Part shown: positions 54,363 through 58,904 of the stretch, piece by piece
How positions within the stretch are numbered: the first letter of the stretch is position 1
Layout: the number at the start of each line of letters is the position of its first letter
Origin: Bacillota bacterium
Lineage (GTDB): Bacteria; Bacillota; Sulfobacillia; Sulfobacillales; Sulfobacillaceae
Reading direction: 5' to 3'
Length of the DNA stretch: 58,904 nt
NCBI GenBank assembly: GCA_021820965.1
Contig: JAKACZ010000029.1
Span: forward strand, 1 to 58,904
Translations under genes and position numbers: made by a program
The notes under the pieces: model-generated
Databases searched by the model: none
Told to the model about the DNA's origin: nothing
The model's input: the letters and a program-made list of their open reading frames with translations, nothing else

Positions 54363-55018
54363 CGCGTGCTCTGAGAAGACTGGAGAAGATCCCCAAAGTC
54401 TGGGAACTTTTGTCGTTCATCCTGGTGTTTGTGCTAAGCGCAGTCCTGGGGGCCAACAGCGTCCGCCATACCGACTCGACAGTCCCAAAAGCTTCTGCTC
54501 AAACTCCCAGTCCTCATCATCACCTTTCCGTAACGCCCTCATTGTTGAATCTTCAAGGAAAAGGGGCCGTTTTGCACAAAGGAAGCCGGGGTTCTGTAAT
54601 CTTAACCATGGCGCCATGGTGCCGTTTTTGTGCGTATGAGGATCGCTGGGTGCTCCCGCGAATCGCACAAGTCTACCCATCTGTGGCCATCAATGTGATC
54701 GACGTATCCAGCATGGGCGGAATGGCTTCCCCAGGTCCAGAGTACCCGCCTTTTCACGGCATGGACGGACGAAGAACCAAAAGTCTTCCCCAAAAGACAG
54801 TCCTCTCGGTCATGCAGCAATATATCAATCGGTTGCACCTGTCACAGAGCACCTTGAATTTTTACGTCATAGCGCCGGGCCAAACGGATGCGCCAGCCAC
54901 TCAGGCCATACCTCAGTGGTACATTGTCAACCCGCAGGGCAATCTCGTTGCACATTATCAGGGAGCCCTGACTTCCCAGCAGGCTATCCCTTGGATCCAC
55001 TCGCTATTAAACCCGTAG
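54359..55018 (+). CDS. Membrane-anchored thioredoxin-like oxidoreductase
   Basis: A 219-residue protein with an N-terminal TM anchor (LLSFILVFVLSAVLGAN) and an extracytoplasmic thioredoxin-like domain with active site APWCRFCAYED near residue 87. IPQWYIVNPQGN supplies the conserved cis-Pro region. With the VKOR partner encoded 15 bases downstream it should act as a DsbA-like thiol oxidase forming disulfides in secreted proteins. Confidence 0.85.
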   Translation: MTRALRRLEKIPKVWELLSFILVFVLSAVLGANSVRHTDSTVPKASAQTPSPHHHLSVTPSLLNLQGKGAVLHKGSRGSVILTMAPWCRFCAYEDRWVLPRIAQVYPSVAINVIDVSSMGGMASPGPEYPPFHGMDGRRTKSLPQKTVLSVMQQYINRLHLSQSTLNFYVIAPGQTDAPATQAIPQWYIVNPQGNLVAHYQGALTSQQAIPWIHSLLNP

Positions 55019-55033
55019 ACAGGAGGGGGAACG

Positions 55034-55462
55034 ATGCCCGCACTTCGAACTTTTCTCTTGGCCGCAGGAGTCCTGATGGGAGGATATCTGGCCGTTGCCC
55101 ATTGGTTGAGTTTCGGTGTGTTATGCCCTGGGGCTCCGAGTGTCTCTTGGATCAACTGTAATTTCATCATGAATTCTCCCGGCAGTGTCGTGCTGGGACT
55201 GCCGCTGGGACTGTGGGGCAGCCTTTGGTGTCTTGGATCCTATGTGATGGTCAAGTTCCCCTACAAGGTCTTATGGATAATGGGGGGGATAGGGGGAACC
55301 GGATGGGCAATAGGGCACGAGCTATACTGGGAAACTTGGTGCACATGGTGCACGGTATTCCAAGTGATTATCATAACAACGTCCCTCATGACCTGGGCTC
55401 TACCAAGAACCTCCGTTGTCCGACCAGTCACTAACCGCAGTGAGTCTCTCAGGCACCCGTAA
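55034..55462 (+). CDS. VKOR-family disulfide oxidase
   Basis: A 142-residue integral membrane protein with four TM helices. The active-site CTWCT lies near residue 112 and the loop cysteine pair in VLCPGAPSVSWINCNF, followed by GLPLGLWGSLWCLG. Bacterial VKOR homologues use quinone to reoxidise a DsbA-like partner, here the preceding thioredoxin-like protein. AGGAGGGGG precedes the ATG. Confidence 0.88.
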   Translation: MPALRTFLLAAGVLMGGYLAVAHWLSFGVLCPGAPSVSWINCNFIMNSPGSVVLGLPLGLWGSLWCLGSYVMVKFPYKVLWIMGGIGGTGWAIGHELYWETWCTWCTVFQVIIITTSLMTWALPRTSVVRPVTNRSESLRHP

Positions 55463-55543
55463 ATTTCACATACGATGGATTGGTGTCGTCAGCGTTAAAT
55501 GTCCCCCGCCTGGGCGACGTCAAGTGTGACCCCTCATAACGCC

Positions 55544-55561
55544 GGCTGGCAGGAGCCAGCC
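55544..55561 (+). terminator. Hairpin downstream of the VKOR gene
   Basis: GGCTGGC and GCCAGCC form a perfect 7-bp stem with loop AGGA, 80 bases beyond the VKOR stop. AATATAT follows rather than a T run, so termination is uncertain. Confidence 0.45.
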
Positions 55562-55629
55562 AATATATCAGGCCTACTCCATCTCAAGCCCTAGAAGGCC
55601 GTTCGAGGCGCGGACGTCTGTGGTTTGTG

Positions 55630-55794
55630 ATGTCGGCACTATTCATCTTGGAACCGTTTGCCTGGGTAGGCTATGGGGCTGTCACCGGCCGCCATGTAAC
55701 CGTGGGACACGTGGAGTTTGTGGCCTACACCATCGAGGTGGCGGTCGGGATTCTTGCGTGCGTGTTTGTCGCTTATGGGGGGAAGCGCGGTTAG
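55630..55794 (+). CDS. Possible small membrane protein
   Basis: A 54-codon frame with two hydrophobic stretches (LFILEPFAWVGYGAV and VAYTIEVAVGILACVFVAYGG) ending in GKRG. No ribosome binding site is clear and the frame continues upstream without a start, so it may be the end of a decayed membrane protein. Confidence 0.4.
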   Translation: MSALFILEPFAWVGYGAVTGRHVTVGHVEFVAYTIEVAVGILACVFVAYGGKRG

Positions 55795-55888
55795 CCCGGC
55801 ATACGGCGAAGTGTGGGCGAGATCGCCCAGTGAAGTGGTGCGGCGTGGGATGGCCGTCCCGACGAACCCCGAGTGCTAGAATGGGTTC

Positions 55889-56365
55889 ATGGCGAAGTTG
55901 TTGGTCACCGGCATGTCCGGTACGGGAAAGTCATCAGCTCTGGAGGTGCTCGCTTCCCACGGGCATCGCGTGGTCGATGCTGACGGCGATGCATGGAGTC
56001 ACTGGGTCCCGGACAGCGCTGGCGAGGACGACTGGATTTGGCGTGAGGACGTCATGGCTCGGCTCCTGGCCGAGCATCGAGACGGCCATCTCTTTGTTGC
56101 GGGGTGCGCCACCAACCAGGGAAAGTTCTACCCCCAGTTTGATCATGTGGTGCTCTTGTCGGCGCCAAGCGACGTGTTGCTCGACCGGGTCGCCCGCCGT
56201 ACCAACAATCCTTACGGGAAGAGCCCCGACGAACAGGCACTGATTTTGCGATACCTTCGCGAGGTCGAGCCCCTCCTCCGCAAGACGTGCACGGCCGAAA
56301 TCGATGCCACCGCGCCCCTCGTCGACGTTGTCCAACAGTTGGAGGCACTCGCCGGCCGTATATAG
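55889..56365 (+). CDS. P-loop kinase-like NTPase (AAA_17/shikimate kinase-like)
   Basis: A 158-residue nucleotide-binding protein: Walker A MSGTGKSS at residue 9, a DADGDAW segment near 35 as in nucleotide/shikimate kinases, VVLLSAPSDVLLDRVARR with the lid arginines, and an acidic tail. The substrate is unknown. The start ATG 55889 follows TGCTAGAATGGG, a weak ribosome binding site. It stands alone, converging on a DUF1643 fragment. Confidence 0.82.
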   Translation: MAKLLVTGMSGTGKSSALEVLASHGHRVVDADGDAWSHWVPDSAGEDDWIWREDVMARLLAEHRDGHLFVAGCATNQGKFYPQFDHVVLLSAPSDVLLDRVARRTNNPYGKSPDEQALILRYLREVEPLLRKTCTAEIDATAPLVDVVQQLEALAGRI

Positions 56366-56402
56366 AGCGCCTTCTGGTGGAGCGATGGGCAAGGATATTC
56401 GT

Positions 56403-56628
56403 CACGAGGAGCGTGCTGAATCCCCCAGCGGCGGGCGTAGTGGAGACACCGCGTCACGGTAGGATACTTTGGAATTGGTCCGCCGTTGGGATTGAGCATG
56501 ATGAAGTTGACGGCGGGGCGCTGCAGGTCCCAAATCCGTGCCAGCCAATAGCGATAGCATTGTGACGGATCGAAAGTCGCCTGGGAGCGCTCGGAGTCGA
56601 TGGCGTCAAAGGTGAGTTGACGGCCCAT
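56403..56628 (-). pseudogene. DUF1643 fragment
   Basis: ATG 56628 with AAGGAGGG 8 bases upstream begins a DUF1643 protein: FDPSQCYRYWLARIWD, FIMLNPNGG and PTVTRCLHYARRWG. Family similarity stops near 56403, about 75 residues in; the remaining frame is unrelated, so the C-terminal half is lost. Confidence 0.72.
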
Positions 56629-56774
56629 TCCCGCTGCCCTCCTTCTCAGGGAGATTGTTTCACTGATAGCCCAGGCGCTAGGCCGACACGCCCGAATCGG
56701 TTCTGGTGATTTTCGTGACATAAATTCGCCGTCGCTGCCCCGCCGTGGTCTGAATCGACAACGTTTCACGATAA

Positions 56775-56969
56775 GACGGGGGTAATCCAGGATTGCAAGG
56801 ACAACACTATGACAAGGGCTGGCTCCAATCGTATTCACAGCGGGGCCTGAATGACACGGCTGCATTGGCCGAAGAACTGATCTTGCAACTCCCCGTTGGC
56901 CAGCAAGATCAGGGACAAACTGTTGCCCATACCCTTCAGTATGCGGTTGCGATGATCGAGGAGATGTAG
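56775..56969 (+). pseudogene. C-terminal fragment of an unknown protein
   Basis: A 64-codon frame without ATG, bounded by TAA 56772 and TAG 56967, reads like a genuine helical C-terminus: HYDKGWLQSYSQRGLNDTAALAEELI and AHTLQYAVAMIEEM. I do not recognise the family. The lack of a start suggests a truncated gene. Confidence 0.35.
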
Positions 56970-57419
56970 CGCCGCCTGCGTGCAGCGGAGGGAACCTTCA
57001 TCTAACCGACGTTCACGATGACTCATACGACCAACGAAGTCGGTCCCGCTACCTAAGGGCTATCACCTCTTTGCTAGTCTAGACATGCGGGACCCCGAGG
57101 GTATTCAGGAACACTGTGATGATTGGCACGCCGACCGGATTTTACTGCCGACCAAGGAAACACCGCCTCGCTGGACGGCGTACAAGCCGTCAGTGCGTCG
57201 AGGGCAGATTCATAAATAGCAGCGGCCTCCGGGAATCCTGGTGGATCGGCTACAACGATGGCGTGCTCAAGGTCCAGTTGTTCGTAACCGTGACCGGGGA
57301 TCACAGCAGTATAGGGAACGGAAATGGCCGTATGGCCGATAGCATCCAAGTATTCCAGCGGGCCGACCGCGGGCAAGACCAGCCGCCCCAAACCCTCCGG
57401 CCGCAGGCGCGGCCGTCCC
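56970..57419. other. Decayed region
   Basis: No intact gene. On the minus strand, about 57360-57074 has protein-like composition (SVPYTAVIPGHGYEQLDLEHAIVVADPPGF, then AAAIYESALDAL), which may be the end of a lost gene of unknown family. Confidence 0.35.
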
Positions 57420-58207
57420 AGAACTCCATCGTGGCGCCCTACCGCGACACCGTGATCCGTGAACTGCAGCGCGGGGGGACCCATCGCACGATCCATCCCT
57501 CTCCAACAGCAAGGGTTCGAGGGCAGCGTTAATGCCGTGTACCAATATATTCTCAAACTCCGCCAAGAAATCCCGGAAACGCTGCGTCCCCCGACCCCGG
57601 GCCCCGGCGGCGCTGCAACTCCAGCAGATTTCCCGCGATACGGTGTACAAACAGGTGCTGAAGCATGCGGCCTACAGCCGCCCCAAAGAGGCGGAACCGC
57701 GGCCGGATGCGGCCTCCATGCCGGACTCCGCCGCCCCCCAGACTCGGCCCGGTGCCCCGTCACCTTTCAGCGAAAAAGCTCGCACCCTGATTTTTGGAGA
57801 GACTCCCGTAGCGGATTCGACGCTGTCCGCAAAGACCAGCCCAGACCAAGACCCGAAAAAAACAAATCTTTGAGGCCCTCGTTGTGTGCTACCCCGTGAT
57901 TGGGATGCTGGTGCAGTTTCTGAGCGATTGTTATCACGTCTTTGATGCCGCCGATCCAGCGGCCTTAACCGCGTTGGTTCAGCAATACCAAGCCTGCGAG
58001 ATCGGGCCCCTCGCTCAATATGCCACCGGGCTCAGCAAAGATTATGAGGCGGTGAAAAATAGCCTGGTCTATCCGGAGATTAGCCAGGGGCCCTTGGAAG
58101 GCATCAATAGCCGCATTAAAATGAAACATCGGCGCGGGGGCGGACGTGCAGGGCTGGAGCGGTTCAATGCGTACAATGTGCTCACCGTGGGGGATCTGAC
58201 GGGATAG
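57420..58207 (+). pseudogene. ISL3-family transposase, C-terminal part, frameshifted
   Basis: Several frames carry ISL3 sequence: PYRDTVIRELQRGGTHRTIH and QQQGFEGSVNAVYQYIL (HTH region), then the last catalytic part in 57884-58207: LSKDYEAVKNSLVYPEISQGPLEGINSRIKMKHRRGGGRAGLERF, with the final Glu of the DDE triad. The N-terminal domains are absent and at least two frameshifts are needed. It covers the opposite half from the ISL3 remnant at 27755-28740. Confidence 0.78.
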
Positions 58208-58245
58208 CCATCCGACGATTTGCGAAAGAGCCGACTATGATGCTC

Positions 58246-58767
58246 TTAACGGAGCGGCTTGCTCATGATCACGCTCCGGTATGTTTTACCCTCCCACTGA
58301 ACATAGTCCACGCATCGATACCCTCGCTTTTCATAATATCGCCGGAGATGAGCGGCGGGTTCGGCCGTGTCCAAGGCCAAGTCTGTCCCATCTCCGTTGA
58401 CGGCGAGGGCTTCTACGGCATCCAGCAATCGTCCGCCAATTCCGAAGCCTTGGTAATCCGGGAGCACGGCGAACTGGCCGATGTGACCCACCCCGTTCCG
58501 GGCATACCAATCGCAATACGTTTTCACTCCAGGCGCGTAGTAGGTCACTGTCCCCACCATGGTGCCGTTCGCCTCGGCAATTAGGCAGTAGCCATCCTGG
58601 ACTCGGCGGCGAGTCACCGTGGCATCCTGATCGACGGCAGTATAATTGAGTCCCATATCGGCGAGCTGCCGATATGCCTGGTGCACGAGCTCCGTCAACT
58701 CGTCGATGTCATCGACTTCTAACTGAAAACGACGTATTTGTATTTCGTGCGTTGCTTCAGCTCTCAA
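58246..58767 (-). CDS. GNAT-family N-acetyltransferase
   Basis: A 173-residue acetyltransferase with one GNAT domain. The acetyl-CoA site reads IGQFAVLPDYQGFGIGGRLLDAVEAL, and the C-terminal RRYYEKRGYRCVDYV supplies the catalytic Tyr. The substrate cannot be predicted. It is single and read toward the ISL3 remnant. It shows none of the marks of the TacT toxin group. Confidence 0.88.
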   Translation of the reverse strand: MRAEATHEIQIRRFQLEVDDIDELTELVHQAYRQLADMGLNYTAVDQDATVTRRRVQDGYCLIAEANGTMVGTVTYYAPGVKTYCDWYARNGVGHIGQFAVLPDYQGFGIGGRLLDAVEALAVNGDGTDLALDTAEPAAHLRRYYEKRGYRCVDYVQWEGKTYRSVIMSKPLR

Positions 58768-58904
58768 CCACTCGTACCCGTTACGAAAAACTTACCCAAA
58801 GTTACCCAGGCTCATTTTCCACTTATTGTTCGCTCTCCGCTTTTGGAACCACGGTTTTTCCTAAAGCTGGAGTCTGGCCATTAACGGTGGCGGGCGACTG
58901 TCCA

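Noticed and set aside
57074..57763. 229-residue minus-strand protein
   Set aside because: Most of it lies opposite the ISL3 remnant and has biased composition; only the last 95 residues look protein-like, so I mention them only as a possible fragment.

Overview
The window looks like chromosomal DNA of a moderately GC-rich, Gram-positive-type bacterium. Shine-Dalgarno sites are strong (AAGGAGG-like), GTG starts are common, and the set of leucine dehydrogenase, LipL-like octanoyl transfer, ER-type (SipW-like) signal peptidase and VKOR-based disulfide formation fits a Firmicute. A thermoacidophile such as Sulfobacillus is my best guess. That is inference from gene content, not a database match.

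Region 1 (about 0.7-13.8 kb) is a long minus-strand catabolic operon read from a divergent promoter next to a plus-strand GntR/FadR-type regulator. In transcription order it encodes a cyclase-family hydrolase, an atypical SDR, a nitrilase-superfamily amidase, a VOC protein, a CaiB-type CoA-transferase, a crotonase-fold protein, a molybdenum hydroxylase with FAD subunit, 2Fe-2S subunit and two full-length Mo-cofactor subunits, and an NCS1 permease, ending at a strong terminator. Stop/start overlaps of 4 bp run through most of it. It reads as uptake, hydroxylation, ring opening, deamination and CoA-linked breakdown of a nitrogen-containing ring compound, but the substrate is unknown. Next come tetR, purK and purE (minus) and asnB (plus).

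Region 2 (18-32 kb) is mostly accessory and decayed: a frameshifted BrnT toxin with a BrnA antitoxin lacking a start codon, then an intact XRE-cupin/SHMT-like/APC permease operon and lipL-ppiB, then an IS607 remnant, a Uma2 nuclease, a broken EamA transporter, a frameshifted ISL3 transposase, an Orc1/Cdc6-like ATPase and a frameshifted ArsR regulator.

Region 3 (32-44 kb) is a second, CO-dehydrogenase-like molybdenum hydroxylase operon (MoxR ATPase, VWA protein, FAD, 2Fe-2S and Mo subunits) with its own recognisable promoter. A small mobile element is inserted between the VWA and FAD genes. It retains a highly structured RNA, the C-terminal piece of an IscB-like protein and a 3' end hairpin. 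Upstream lie an amidohydrolase, an atypical SDR, a B12-dependent acyl-CoA mutase with isobutyryl-CoA-mutase-type active-site residues, and leucine/valine dehydrogenase; the last two suggest branched-chain amino acid catabolism.

Region 4 (44-49 kb) contains a long ORF-poor, structure-rich stretch, a TacA/TacT-like module whose DUF1778 antitoxin is split by a roughly 280 bp insertion while the GNAT toxin is intact, a lipoprotein, a cold-shock protein, and decayed VOC and DUF433-DUF5615 genes.

Region 5 (48.9-55.5 kb) is a coherent cell-surface cluster: a LuxR-type regulator with a degenerate receiver domain, two dyad operators, two small secreted proteins, a signal peptidase fused to DUF5305, a bifunctional EAL-TM-GGDEF protein, and a membrane thioredoxin plus VKOR pair. 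The final 3.4 kb holds a P-loop kinase-like protein, fragments of DUF1643 and ISL3 transposase, and a GNAT acetyltransferase.
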